Shown here: in pieces, positions 9,501 through 19,000 of the stretch
Layout: each line of letters opens with the position of its first letter
Numbering within the stretch: position 1 is the first letter of the stretch
Source: Petasospora fabianii
Taxonomy: Eukaryota; Ascomycota; Saccharomycetes; Phaffomycetales; Wickerhamomycetaceae
Length of the DNA: 64,000 nt
Direction: 5' to 3'
NCBI GenBank assembly: GCA_022641835.1
Contig: CP048721.1
Span: 389,599 to 453,598, forward strand
The notes under the pieces: model-generated
Databases searched by the model: none
The model's input: the letters and a program-made list of their open reading frames with translations, nothing else
Told to the model about the DNA's origin: nothing
Position numbers and translations under genes: made by a program

Positions 9501-11493
9501 TGATCATAACGTCACGAGAAAGCTGTGAGATGTTGGCGTCGTCCTTCAATCCTTTCACATCATCAGATGGGGCTTGTGAGCTCTGAACCGGGACATGACT
9601 CAAGGAATGGTGGTGTTTCAGTAGGTTCTTGGCTGTGTCCTTGAACTTGTCAGCCTTTGGAGTTGATGCGGAGTTGTTCGAAGATGGCGTTGATGTTCTC
9701 TGGGCGGATTCAATACCGACAAGTTGCTTGTTCGAGCTGTAATGGTCAAAGCTCGAAGCAGATGATGCAGTCTTACCAAGACTAGCGTCATCATCGTCGA
9801 GAAGAGATGGGTCATAGGAGTTCGACTTGACAAGTACACCGACTCTGATCAACACTTTTCTCAAAGCCAGATACATTTTCATCATGAGAGTGTGGTTGGC
9901 ATTACTGAAAGATGTCGAGGCTGTCAGCATCTTCAAAATTGAGCAAGTAATGTTCAAGGTCTCAAGAGGTGTTGACTCATCGTTCAAGATGTCAATCAAG
10001 ACTGGGGCAGACTCCTTTGGCTTGAGCATGCATATACTGGTAAAGTAGTTCATTCTCATTTTGTGCATAATCTGCAACTCCGTAGCCGTACCATTGCAAA
10101 TGAGCGGAGATGGCTTGCTGGTAATGATTGGAACAACAGCTCTAGCAACGAGATCGTAGTGAGCATGAGTGAACTCAACAGCTGGGTTCTGTGGATCCAG
10201 CGGGTGGACACAAGCAGCGATACGAGCGATTGAGACCATGAAATCCACGGACTCCAACACTGCAGTATTTTCAGAAGGATCTTTAGAACTCTGCTGTTCT
10301 AAGGTTTTGAGAACCTGTGATACCACCTTCTGCTTCTTGTTACCAGTGAATCCACCAGTGAGCTTTTTGAAAGCCTTCTTCTTTGTTTCAACACCCATGG
10401 CACTGTCAAGGCCTGTTGATGTTAAGCACAGAAGGACAGCCATAAACTTGAGTGATGCCTTGATTGGTCTCATCGGTTGGGCTGCTCTTGGACCTGAAGC
10501 GGTCATGTCTGGCATTTGACTCAGCTCGTCAAGCAACGATTCAGCTTCAGCAGAAACGTTTGATTCAGGCCGCGTACAGTTAAGGAACTGTTGTGGTCGT
10601 GAAGAGACCCATACCCTCAATGACTTGAGGAAGAATGAAAGTACCAACTGGCGATATGAGGCCTTCTTCACGCTATTGATGATGACACGAATCTGCTTGA
10701 GATATCGATACAGATAAGCTTCATCCAAATAGACAGATGAGAACAACTCGAGATATGGAGCAAAGTCACCATCATTGCTAATGTTGTGCTTGAGAACAGT
10801 AAGCTTGGACACTGTGAACTCAAAGAAGTCAGCCGGATTGGAAGCGGCAAGGAACCTCGTAATGGCAGCACAGTTGGCATCGATCTCTTCAAAGATTGGT
10901 CTGGTTGAAGGATCCTCAAAAATGCTGGAAGAGGTGATGATTTTACCGTTGATGAGAGAGAGCTCTTGTGTGAGTGCTGTGATGGACTTGAATCTTGACA
11001 CAAGAAGAATGGCCTTCTTTGCAACGGCAGAGCTGAGTTGATCTGGCTGGACGGTGTGGTATGCAGAGTTCTCACTACCAATCCCCAAGTTAACAACAGA
11101 CGTGATGGACTGAAGAGACTGGTTTGAGTCAATGGATGCCTTTCTTTGATGTGGTTCCTTGGAGTCCCAGTGCACTTTGCAGAGATCTGAGAGAAGTCTG
11201 AGAGTGATAAGAATGGAGGACAAGCTTTCAACCGATCTCTGCTTGAGGATGAGATAGTTGTCAAGAACGTTGATCTTGTCGAGAACCATCGATGCTGTCT
11301 TGACAATCTCCTCGTGTATGTGAGACGACGCCATGTTTATAAGGGCCTTTCTTGCACTCAAGAAGAGCTGTGACTCTTCAACTTCAACCATGCTCATACG
11401 AGACTCGTGAGGGAGGAGCTCATAGATCTTGGCAAAGATGTGGCATACCACGCTGCTATCCTCAAGTGTAATATTTTCAGGAAGGAAGGACAT
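3520..11493 (-). CDS. IRA2: Ira/neurofibromin-type Ras GTPase-activating protein
   Basis: Negative regulator of Ras-cAMP signalling that stimulates GTP hydrolysis by Ras. From the first ATG (11493, MSFLPENITLED) the protein has 2657 residues. The frame extends 60 bp upstream, but only to a TTG, so I do not use that start. Most of the N-terminal half is helical-repeat-like sequence. The RasGAP domain covers about residues 1310-1540. It contains the arginine-finger loop ILRRNSFASR (R1339, aligning with FRGNSLASK of neurofibromin) and the FLRFFCPAI motif (R1449). A Sec14/PH-like module typical of neurofibromin follows (about 1610-1740). S. cerevisiae has two paralogues, IRA1 and IRA2 (about 3000 residues). 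The REX4 neighbourhood matches IRA2, but this may simply be the single pre-duplication orthologue. Its upstream region is 3.7 kb long and gene-free. Confidence 0.93.
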   Translation of the reverse strand: MSFLPENITLEDSSVVCHIFAKIYELLPHESRMSMVEVEESQLFLSARKALINMASSHIHEEIVKTASMVLDKINVLDNYLILKQRSVESLSSILITLRLLSDLCKVHWDSKEPHQRKASIDSNQSLQSITSVVNLGIGSENSAYHTVQPDQLSSAVAKKAILLVSRFKSITALTQELSLINGKIITSSSIFEDPSTRPIFEEIDANCAAITRFLAASNPADFFEFTVSKLTVLKHNISNDGDFAPYLELFSSVYLDEAYLYRYLKQIRVIINSVKKASYRQLVLSFFLKSLRVWVSSRPQQFLNCTRPESNVSAEAESLLDELSQMPDMTASGPRAAQPMRPIKASLKFMAVLLCLTSTGLDSAMGVETKKKAFKKLTGGFTGNKKQKVVSQVLKTLEQQSSKDPSENTAVLESVDFMVSIARIAACVHPLDPQNPAVEFTHAHYDLVARAVVPIITSKPSPLICNGTATELQIMHKMRMNYFTSICMLKPKESAPVLIDILNDESTPLETLNITCSILKMLTASTSFSNANHTLMMKMYLALRKVLIRVGVLVKSNSYDPSLLDDDDASLGKTASSASSFDHYSSNKQLVGIESAQRTSTPSSNNSASTPKADKFKDTAKNLLKHHHSLSHVPVQSSQAPSDDVKGLKDDANISQLSRDVMINALELFTKSPSAYFYSFTQDPVQQKVKTVLAHIDELLDPIAIALKDSSIKLVQAAKHFIRAFCSVQSIPDTADAVFSALIGSALLTYTLAQFIANTSASVTRRRDILEYFVKAIEYRIALYTTLENYSYFEEVRSCEIELIELRSYIEEAALICLSTPQIETYSLMKRAFRAIIIGFEHQDARFVYNRDLYQAIASDTSLITGQVALQKNVRKFLLKVKTPTSAIINFWYRLYDRWFQFANSDYDELTPTELSNFRNYAGCLAAISGVFTDVSMPESDAFTAEIREDINEKIDSFINQQFVMLGDDDLVTRENAKEILASEADQKIYPRIINSLASIIDDLTARRDALTQKDLIIVEHAITLLKSVLANGDELVVFSVSIPILQYVEKLSIMVESNTVESLTILKLRIRMSGLFSKLEQHTKKLVISNAFKVRNKFLRHVYSWFENAVNSTCSCRDADHAKQHSHVTKEFEFIYIDVAIESVKALASLLDGLLLEAPQVLNERELKFSKSSLFSIYFNTFLRALERFSDVESFPVSVRHKVTTVSENIVVCLTNLLKSNVDVGLSYALPIGYYTNLAIRVSFLKVFVSIVESYSALGKTTAGADKSSFLVEIFELVMARPSLLRAITVSCPTNEAPALASIALSLAASMNQSGQMVAQLVNDEILSAMKYSDILRRNSFASRSLSAFGRSIGHNYLISTLRPLLTQIRDSEVEFEVEKIDPDDPDAQQNLTNFMYFLNKLVNVIISSKSSVPIEFRYVCKRISEAVDQKFANSRLIAVGSFIFLRFFCPAIVTPDSERVVDSSNRQTQRKYLLLAKVLQNMANGTISSLRWPLLKSREDELAELNQKITDFLDDLTVIPENAKIEATPLSSVSEGDYNYFHAYIYDHWDIIRDEYIKQSTNTDDILFFKSLSERVDHFFGLAGQPTMAFGYEMPPSITPEANPELYEFMNKYSLRDLGSLVNCPFVHNAFNQDGSHLMVFSYSEYEKVKNADDELLLYRFIQVCSKIWDQKFYFVVDCTGNDGSLLFPRQMMTMLGNFAPQQLRDNCQGVIYYNVSSGLVDPLLDSLKTGTTFQAIGSEKFSFISAMEDRKSIMNLGLSTQSVRIYNDVRVKFTDVSIYVESQGRFEPVSLKIGNEFMQISPTSPRRVKVRGQLKEIRLSDSFKLENISSVAATETTTVPNEMTITFKDGKKIILSSPKFLEIMRLLYFTKIRPLGSVQQNSAEAHLKDSVEDMLGQLFNVIFLGLTSSSHEVRSISFNLLAACQKHFHLDIGRDLAQLHEVYFPRDNNSFVVAVSEKLAQTMPEVTGELIKSFFDVFNNNITPRQRLSAILYVSPWISNLYEHVFKTDDENGKGFVAEIIRNLLSVSTKDSTFLSAFSMRIFSKICLEDRLSEILVDEIVLNAVDREAEGKDWLTSISLLSSTPTVEICGYVIKRLREVTHIPFPNADGRYSLESHSTWTEITVLTNLAVSLFFDSYTFAEMFLPDVFHIITILVDVGPLNLRVACHQLLLNVVQSFLAKKSLPQESRAIIFTTVEHFTSHRSRLLFGLNRDSPDSFETEISKFTNRITTTESLVASLLEVIELAGENNKPIWITRWNRYALDAVCKPDSVLRGRALVLLGILSKGGVSDELVRTVLEYVAEMSAESPDDPKYKYLAICTIFALGKISEGLLEESTLFSKMFWLSIVITHSKHTALFQGGLKFIVSVLETMNIKEKFINADVIGTLMKGKSLFGDMLEKIETVNQIVINEKNFDQVLLYFAVNGLQLPYAKVMAITSLRTFFQVRFMNEMMNASFVGREFDNSSFCYLFFLFIVMKPTEVRSVLNDIDYAGEYLVLSEQVHVPMLLLEFMLSGSDAAYLTFYQASLYFNTGTCNEKTMLRFLAFYKLLGQKSPQMFIRLYPLIRPTLRNMIISSTAPMDVLAEIFDISAIANVMPEYNDFEKNLAILNGLIDRYDMNGIKEDQTPSDASSMSSAEKAQRGFMIKPVILRMIR

Positions 11494-14400
11494 GGCGAGT
11501 GGCAGATGGTAGATGGCGATGGGTGAGGTTGTGTGTGTATGTTGTGAGGACAAGTAAGGAAGGAAGGAAGGAAAGTATGCAGCAATTAGCTAGCAACGGG
11601 CGGCCGATAAGGGCGTGCTATACCAGGAACAGGTTTGTCTCTAAGGGTATGCAGCAAACAGAAGACTCTGTACCTTTGTGGAGGTGCTCCTGGGTGTGTA
11701 TTGTGATGATAGGGGGCCCGTGGGAATGTCAGGGCGGCTCTGTCAGTGGGAACGTGTTCGGGTGGAAGGTGTGTAGGTTTAGACCACGGGAGGGACAGCA
11801 GAGTGCGCGGCGAAAACGAAAAGTAAGTGACGGGGCCACGGGCAACGTGGACCTGTGTGTACTGTGGGTGTGAGCGGGGCAGGAGAGTGCCTGCGTGTGG
11901 AGGTGGCGAGGAGGAAAGTGTTGAAGATATGCTCTGCGGTGCGCGCGCCAATTCGTTTCACAAGGTAAAATCGAAAATCGCCCAACGGCTGGTTTGCGCG
12001 GGACACGACGCACCGACGCGAGGTGCTGGCAGCTGGCGCTGCCATGCAAACTGCGGCTGGGACAAAATAGGCCGTGTTCTCCACAGGGCTTGTGGAGGTG
12101 TTTTTGTTTGAGGCTACGTGAGTGTGCTCGATATGACGCAATGATGGTCAATTGGTGATCAGCCAACAAACAAACACATACACACATATACACAGTATTA
12201 CTCTCTCTCGAATCAGAAATAACTCGAAGAGATCACCAGACATCGGATGATCGGCTGCTCCACGTCCACCATTCCCATCTCACAGCAGGTAAATCCACCC
12301 CTTACCCTTTTTATGCAGTTTGGGAGATAGCGCATGTTGGCAGGCTTGTGAACACTTGCTTCGGGTACATTTGCTGACTGAACCCCTATTAGTTTTCACA
12401 TGCTCAAGCAGTTTCCACAATGAAAGCTTCTTGCGAGCGCTATCCATATACACAATCTACATTCCCAATGTCTTTAAAACATGTGAAGAGTACATGCGCT
12501 TTGCGTCCCGCACACCGGACCTAGCGGGCGCCTTCCACAGTGTTCAAGACCCACACATGTGCATCACGTTAGCCCGAGCACTATAGCATTGGTTTCGCTT
12601 GGCTAGAGAAGGACCCAATCTATAGACACCTCGGTCGTGTCCATGTTATCTCGATTGTAAGCACAAATTCCTCAAAGTTTAAACCGTGACAAATCAAACG
12701 CGGCGATCACTAGTGATCATCGGTCTATTGCCACTCCCCGCAACAGTAGCGTTGTGTAGTCACCACCATCATTTCGCCTTTGCTGCTTCTCTATAGAATT
12801 ATAATAATCTTGTTTTATCACACTTTTCCTCTCCTCCCGGTCAAAAGAAGCATAGTGTGGGCTGCTCCCGTATTCCCCTCCCTCTGCACTATCAGTAGGG
12901 CGCCTTATTGTTCCTCTCCATAGGACGTCGAACTCGCACCATCAGATGGCATACGTACTTCCCATTTGTCTAGTACACCGAGGTAGTTATTTCTCAGTAA
13001 AGAGACAAGTGAGTCGTAGCCCCTTCCTCTGTCAAATGTTGCCTTGCGTTATGCAGTCAGCTGTTTCGATCATCGATTGTAGTAGAGGCGATATGACGCT
13101 ACCTATCATTCAATCAGATCTCACATGTGCCGCAGTGGATAATCAAGGTTCTGGATCCTATGATTGCTAATTCACGAGGTCCTGCCTTACCATACTTCCA
13201 GAAAGAGCAAGCACTTGAGCTATCAAGCACGGGAAACAAGCCCTTATATTCTAGAACAACGCGCACTTTGTCGTCTCAGCAAAGCACTCTACTGATAAAC
13301 AATCCCGCCCCCTAAATTGCCCCGCCCCTCTAAATATCTCCCGATAAAAGAACAAAGAAATTGGACGCCTGACAGCTTTACCCATACAGCGTTCTCACTA
13401 CTAAGCGAAATTTGTTTGGTCGCACTCGCTTCCTGACAGAAGCCAAATCTTGTTCTCCTACCACTCACCACCCAAACCTTATCCGCCGTCAACAACCGTT
13501 GCTCAATGCTGGACCGTTATGGGTCAGGCAGTAGCCTGCATATGTCTTCGGCGGTTGTTCAGTTCGCGCGACTTAACAACCTGCGTCGCCCAATTCTTTG
13601 GGCCGATGCCCATGGCGGCCAGGGCTTCGGGTATGTCGTCAGGTTGAGACTCTGGCAGGCAAAGTTATCGAGAGATGGATTAATGGAGTATATAAGAGTG
13701 AACTCGTTAGTGTGATGCACCCTCGCGAGCAAACGGAACATCGTAGAAGCTTCTTGGCCGTTGGACGAAAGGGTTTGGGGACTGGTGCGCGCGAGACAAA
13801 TGATGATCATCAAGACGCTCCCCCGCCGGCGCTACCTTTCCATCAAGCATAACAGTAGCAACGATTTCTATAGCCTTTTTACCTTTTCTACCCTTTCGGG
13901 CTGGACGTCAAGGAAGCAAAGAGGGGGAGTATAGAAGAGAACCCGTCCCCATCAACCGTCCTTGTTACTCATATTATCACCTTGCATATGTCCCGCATCC
14001 AAGTACATCTGTCTACTTAATCGCCTTGTTCAAAACTAGGCCGCGGGCATGGCCAGCCAAGAACAAGAGGAAAGTCTGGGGAAAACCACCTTTTGATAAT
14101 ACGGTGAACTGTGACCAGCTATCACAAAAGAAACATTATGCTTGAAGTGCTTGATATCGGTGCAAATCAGTTTTGGAGAAATGGTAGTGTATTACGCGCA
14201 GGGCCGCCTTGAACAATAAGGAGACATTTGTACAAAGTTGCGGCTGGGGCCAAAACCAGATAATATAATATTGAGGCGAGGCGGGGAAGGAAGTTTGGGT
14301 GCTAAGAGTCTGCACAATGCTGGCAAATGAGATTCAACTAGCAGCTAAAAAGTCCTATTACCATAGTCCCTTGACCTATGTTTCCGTAAGACACCATCGT

Positions 14401-15177
14401 CGACGGTATAGGCGCGTTCTTTTGTCTTGTTATGATTGGCTCGCTGTCCTCGTTGGATCATCCACCATAACAGCCCCACCAGTTATCACACCTTAGATGA
14501 GAGTCATCCGGAAAGCGCTTGTTCCCATCTGAGGGCTTCTTTTAGTGCCCCAAGGGTTGTGTTTGATGGAGGTTGTGTTTGATTAACATAATTGCTTCGC
14601 CAGAAACTTGATTATTGTATGATTTAGTGTTAACCTTCCACTCCCATCATATAGCACAGCTAGCAATTTTGCCTGCCAACGTTTCTACGGCCTAAATAAA
14701 AACAGGAAATGAGCTCTTCCAAATCACAAGCTACATCTACATTTTCAATGATCGTTGTATCATAGATATATTAACATAAATACATCTGTTTCTGTTTTTG
14801 GATGGCAGCCCCAAGTACTAGACTAGGAACCGACGAACAACTTCACAGAATGCGACCATCTTACCAAACAGTAGCATTCTCACCTCGACAACATCTTCAA
14901 ATCATGATGAAGACAAATGTCCATGCCTCGCTTGGGATTTTGATATCACCAACCGAGGATACCCCAATCTCAAAACTCAATGCATCAAAAATTAAGCAAA
15001 ACCACGCAAAGAAAACAAAAGATAAAAATAGATAGAAGAAAAGCACCGACACTCAAGTGTAACCAAATAGTTCCCAATTTTGTATAATACTGCGTCCGTG
15101 TGTTTGAAAGAAGACCTTATAGTCTCAACATGAAGAGTTCATAACAACGTCACAATATAGCTTGCAAAATCTTTCGC
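11494..15177. other. 3.7 kb gene-free region upstream of IRA
   Basis: No ORF in this stretch looks like a real protein; the longest are compositionally odd and overlap each other on both strands. Visible elements include a GGAA tetranucleotide run (about 11558-11575), a GC-rich tract (about 11700-12060), CA/TA-rich sequence (12165-12195) and a perfect 14 bp palindrome GATCACTAGTGATC at 12705-12718. By eye I found no tRNA, snoRNA pair or transposon ends. The part nearest 11494 must hold the IRA promoter and the part nearest 15177 the RPL27 3' end. The rest could be a long regulatory region, a noncoding RNA or remains of lost genes. Confidence 0.5.
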
Positions 15178-15588
15178 TTAGAAGTTCAACTTAGTGAAGA
15201 ACCACTTGTTCTTACCAGCCTGGTATCTCTCCTCGAAAGCCTTCTTAACGGCCTTCTTGGCGTTCTCTCTCTGGGTTGGCTCAGAGAAGGACTCAGAGGT
15301 CAACTCAGCCTTGAAGGACTCGACATCCAAAGTGTATCTAGTTGGAAGCAAGTGGTTGTAGTTGACAACCTTGACGAATGGCTTGACCTTGGATCTCTTA
15401 GCGGCCTTCTTGGCACCGACGGACTTACCGAGCTTAGATGGGTATCTCTCAACACCAGCAACGATGGCGTGTGGGAACTGGTGGGCCTTGGAACCCTCGT
15501 CGTGTGGTTTCACAATGACAACCTTCTTACCGGCGTAACGGCCTCTGACGACAATAGCAACCTTTCCTGACTTGATGAACTTGGCCAT
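15178..15588 (-). CDS. RPL27: 60S ribosomal protein L27 (eL27)
   Basis: Structural protein of the large cytosolic ribosomal subunit. The 136-residue protein starts [16 protein letters not shown], carries the KOW-type start of eL27, and ends [11 protein letters not shown], like the family throughout eukaryotes. The length equals that of the yeast protein. The ATG at 15588 is chosen because the 18 codons upstream in frame do not belong to the family. Unlike the S. cerevisiae RPL27 genes, no intron interrupts the coding region. The promoter (15589-16035) has a Tbf1/Cbf1-like arrangement, described separately. It lies tandem downstream of PKH. Confidence 0.97.
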   Translation of the reverse strand: MAKFIKSGKVAIVVRGRYAGKKVVIVKPHDEGSKAHQFPHAIVAGVERYPSKLGKSVGAKKAAKRSKVKPFVKVVNYNHLLPTRYTLDVESFKAELTSESFSEPTQRENAKKAVKKAFEERYQAGKNKWFFTKLNF

Positions 15589-15838
15589 TTTGAGATATGT
15601 GTGATGGTGAACAATAAGTCTGTTAGCTCCCTTCAAGACCACTCTGTGGGTTATGGTGCTTGTCTCGATATTTCACTTTTTTGAAAATCCCGAGTCGGTC
15701 GCGCTCCCTCACCAATTCGCGGTGCCAATACTTTTGTGACTGCTCGATCTTTTGCGCTTTGCGCACCTCTTTTGTGCTGTGTGCTCCCAAGATTGCGTCG
15801 CGAACGCATCACAGCCGCACACCACAGTAAAAAACATT

Positions 15839-15874
15839 TTAGGGCTGCAGTCACGTGGATAACAGAAGCCCTAA
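15839..15874. promoter_or_regulatory. RPL27 promoter: inverted TTAGGG-type sites flanking an E-box
   Basis: TTAGGGCT (15839-15846) and its exact reverse complement AGCCCTAA (15867-15874) flank CACGTG (15852-15857), about 265 bp upstream of the RPL27 ATG. TTAGGG/CCCTAA cores are bound by Tbf1, and CACGTG by Cbf1. This pair is the known ribosomal-protein promoter design in several non-Saccharomyces yeasts such as Candida albicans. Assignment to RPL27 rather than to the 3' end of PKH is by position and orientation. Confidence 0.6.
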
Positions 15875-16035
15875 CAGATTAGAGATTTGACACATTCTGC
15901 AAGCCAACGCCCTCCACACACAGAGTTCTCTAGAGACGTCGATAACTATCAAACGCTACAACAGCGGTTGTTGATAAAGTACAGGTTGCATAGAAATCAT
16001 AATACAATAAACACTTTTAGTGAACCGATCAGGGC

Positions 16036-19000
16036 TCACTTCTTCGACTTGGATGATCTCACACTTCTGGCCAGCAGTCTGGAGTTCATACCAGTGATAT
16101 GCTTCGTAGTGGTGTTGGTGGTGTTTGTATTGGAGTTTGAAGATGCAGACATAGCTGGTGACGGTGGCTTTTTGCGAGCAGGTGGATTCTTAGGTGATGA
16201 ACCAGTTCCAATGGCAGCCTCAGCTGCGGCAATCAACGGGTTCCTGTTTTGATTTTTATCCTTCGGGGTCAACAAAGAGATAGGGAGGCCATGATATAGA
16301 CGACCTTGTTCAGGGACTTCATTTGCTGGGGTCGGGCGAGCTGCGGACTTTCTTTGAACGACTTCCTGTAGCATATGAGTGCGTTGATGAGGTGTAGAAG
16401 ATGACGACGATCTGCGTGGCTTGGTCTGGGTTTTAAACTCAGAAGCACCCAAAGTTGGGGATGTCACAATGGTGGCAGCACTCATAGCAGCATCTGAGCC
16501 GAGGACAGTACCGGCATGTCCACTTGGATCTTCTTCCAAACGCTTCTGCATGATCTTCTCTTGGACAGCAACCCTAGCCTTGTGAAGAGTGTTCGTCCAA
16601 GAAGACACATTCTTCTGAGTTGACTCAAATACAAATGCAGTATTGTATGACTCGATGATGAAGAGAGACTGACTATCCTCAGATGTGGAAGTTGGTAGAA
16701 GCTCCCTGATCTTAATGACTGGGTGGTTGACACTGATCTCTGTACGAAGTTCCAATGCAGGAGTCTGGTTTTCCTCAGCATCCAATTTGTTGAAGATCAT
16801 AGCACGACCATTGGATGTGACAAGAAGAACTCTGTTCTTCTTATCCTCTTCAGTAGCAGATCCAGAGAAAAACTTCTTAAACTTGGTTTTGGCAGATCCC
16901 GTTTTGGATTCATCCTCCTCTGTCTTATGATTGGTGATGATGGCTTTCTCGGCCTCTTCACCATGCTTGTCCATGTTTCTCAAGCCTCTGTATGAACCAT
17001 TGGCTACTTGACTCAACATTGTGGATGAGGAGAATCCAGCTTTGTTACCACCAAGAGGTGCATCAACAAGACGACGTTTGTACTTCTTTTCAATAGCATC
17101 AACAGTAGTCAAATAGACATTAAGATCACCCTTCTTCAACACCCTCTCATCTTTATTCTTGAGATACTTCACAAATTCGAGATCAAGCTTTGTCATTGGT
17201 GGAACGCTGGCTTTCTCGGTAGAGAGCTGAGGTGGTTTCTTTCTTAGTGTGGTAATGGTTGGTGCAGGTTTTGTTGAAGGTTGTGCTGTTGGTTGTGCTG
17301 TAGGTTGTGTCGTGGGTGGGGCAGCCGTTGTAGATGCAGATGTAGGAACACGCTTCTCCATGTTTGATGATGCACTGACTGGTGGTGTACCATTGTCAAG
17401 ATCGGATTTGGATTCCTTCTTTGCATCGTTATATGCTTTGATGATGTCGTTTGGTTGGCGGGACAGAGCAAGCGCTGCAGCCCCTGCAGCACCAACAGCC
17501 CCACTAGAAGCTCTTTGGCTCTCTTTCTGCTTTCTGGCAGCAATGTTGGCCTTGGCCCTTGCAAGTACCTGTTGACTCTCTGTTGTAACTGTTGGAGTTG
17601 TGCTTGCTGGTGGCGTAGAGTTGAATGATTCTGTGCTGCCTGTTTCATGTTCTTGCATTGGTGTGCTTGGTGTTGAAACAGCTCTTCTTGGAATGGTAAT
17701 TCTTGTTCTTGATCCATTGTTTTGTAGTTCTGGGACTGGAAGCATCGACTTAGCCGAAATTTTGTAAGGTCCAGCCACTGGTGGTGGCACATCCCAGATT
17801 GACTTCTGTGGATTCTTAAAGTCAATACCGTGGAAGAACAGATGATTTTGAATACCTTTGACAGTAAGACGATCCTTTGGGTGTAATACCAAGATTTTTT
17901 TGATTAAATCTCTGATCACCATTGGGAATCCAGCAGTGAAGGCAAACTGAAGCTTTACAATCTTCTGGAAAGTCAGATATTCATTTGTAGCCTTGAATGG
18001 TGGTTTACCTGCAATCATCTGATACAAAATACAGCCAAACGCCCAAATATCGCATGGCTTACCAACTGCCTTTTCGTTCAAGAGTTCTGGAGAGACATAT
18101 TCAGCTGTACCGACAAAGGACTTCGATCTCGTGTCAGCAGGGTACTGACCATTCGGTGATTTTTCCAAAAGTTTAGCGGTACCAAAATCGGTAATCTGAA
18201 TTTTCATGTTTTCGTCCAACAAGATGTTCTCTGGCTTCAAATCTCTGTGAATCACACCGTTATCATGCATGTACTTGATGGCATCAAGAATCTGAGCAGA
18301 GTAATACTTAGCAGTCTCTTCATTCAATGATCCATGTTCCTTGATCAATGTGAGTAATTCTCCATTTGGTGCGTAATCCAAGACAAAATACAAGCTTGAT
18401 TCATCCTGGAAAGTGAAGAACATGTGTACGATACCATCTCTGCGACCCAACCTCGAAAGTGTATTCTTCTCAATGTTAACGTATTTCACCTTCTTCTCTC
18501 TGATGATGTGACGCTTATCAAGCACCTTGACTGCAAATTGGCGGTTTGTGTTCTTGTCAGTAGCAAGAATGACAGTAGAATAAGATCCAATTCCCAATGT
18601 TTTCCCAAACTTGAAGTCCTTGACGCTCTTTCTAATGATGACATCTTCGTCCTCTCCATTGGCGTTAGTGACACGTGTCACGGCGATAGCTGCACCCTTC
18701 TCATCCCATTCATCTGCTTTGGCATGCATAGCCGGTGTAATTGGGATGTCGTCGTCTTGATCGGATCCTGCAAGATCCTCTAGGGAAAGTTTTTGACGGA
18801 GTGTTGATGTCACGACTGGGCTGGAGGCGATTAGCGATTCGTCCGTGCCATTCTGCTGGTTCAGCACGAGATTTGTAGATGTGAGTGCACGTAGCGGGTG
18901 TGTAGGACGCTCAGTGTATGGAGTGCCAACCGGTGAGGGTGGCATTGTTCGTGGAGAAGAGGTGACGTTGTTGAGCTCTCCGTGGCTTGAGATGTGCGTT

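Noticed and set aside
11494-11553. N-terminal extension of IRA
   Set aside because: The frame begins with TTG at 11553, not ATG; the first ATG is at 11493.
11586-12193. Overlapping ORFs on both strands (121-154 codons) upstream of IRA
   Set aside because: They overlap each other in several frames, are rich in His/Pro/Arg/Cys as expected of GC-rich noncoding DNA, and have no recognisable domain.
12705-12718. Palindrome GATCACTAGTGATC as a centromere or transposon end
   Set aside because: No extended inverted repeat or target duplication around it; kept only as a note.
13798-13900. Possible box C of a C/D snoRNA (ATGATGA)
   Set aside because: No box D or flanking terminal stem at a suitable distance.
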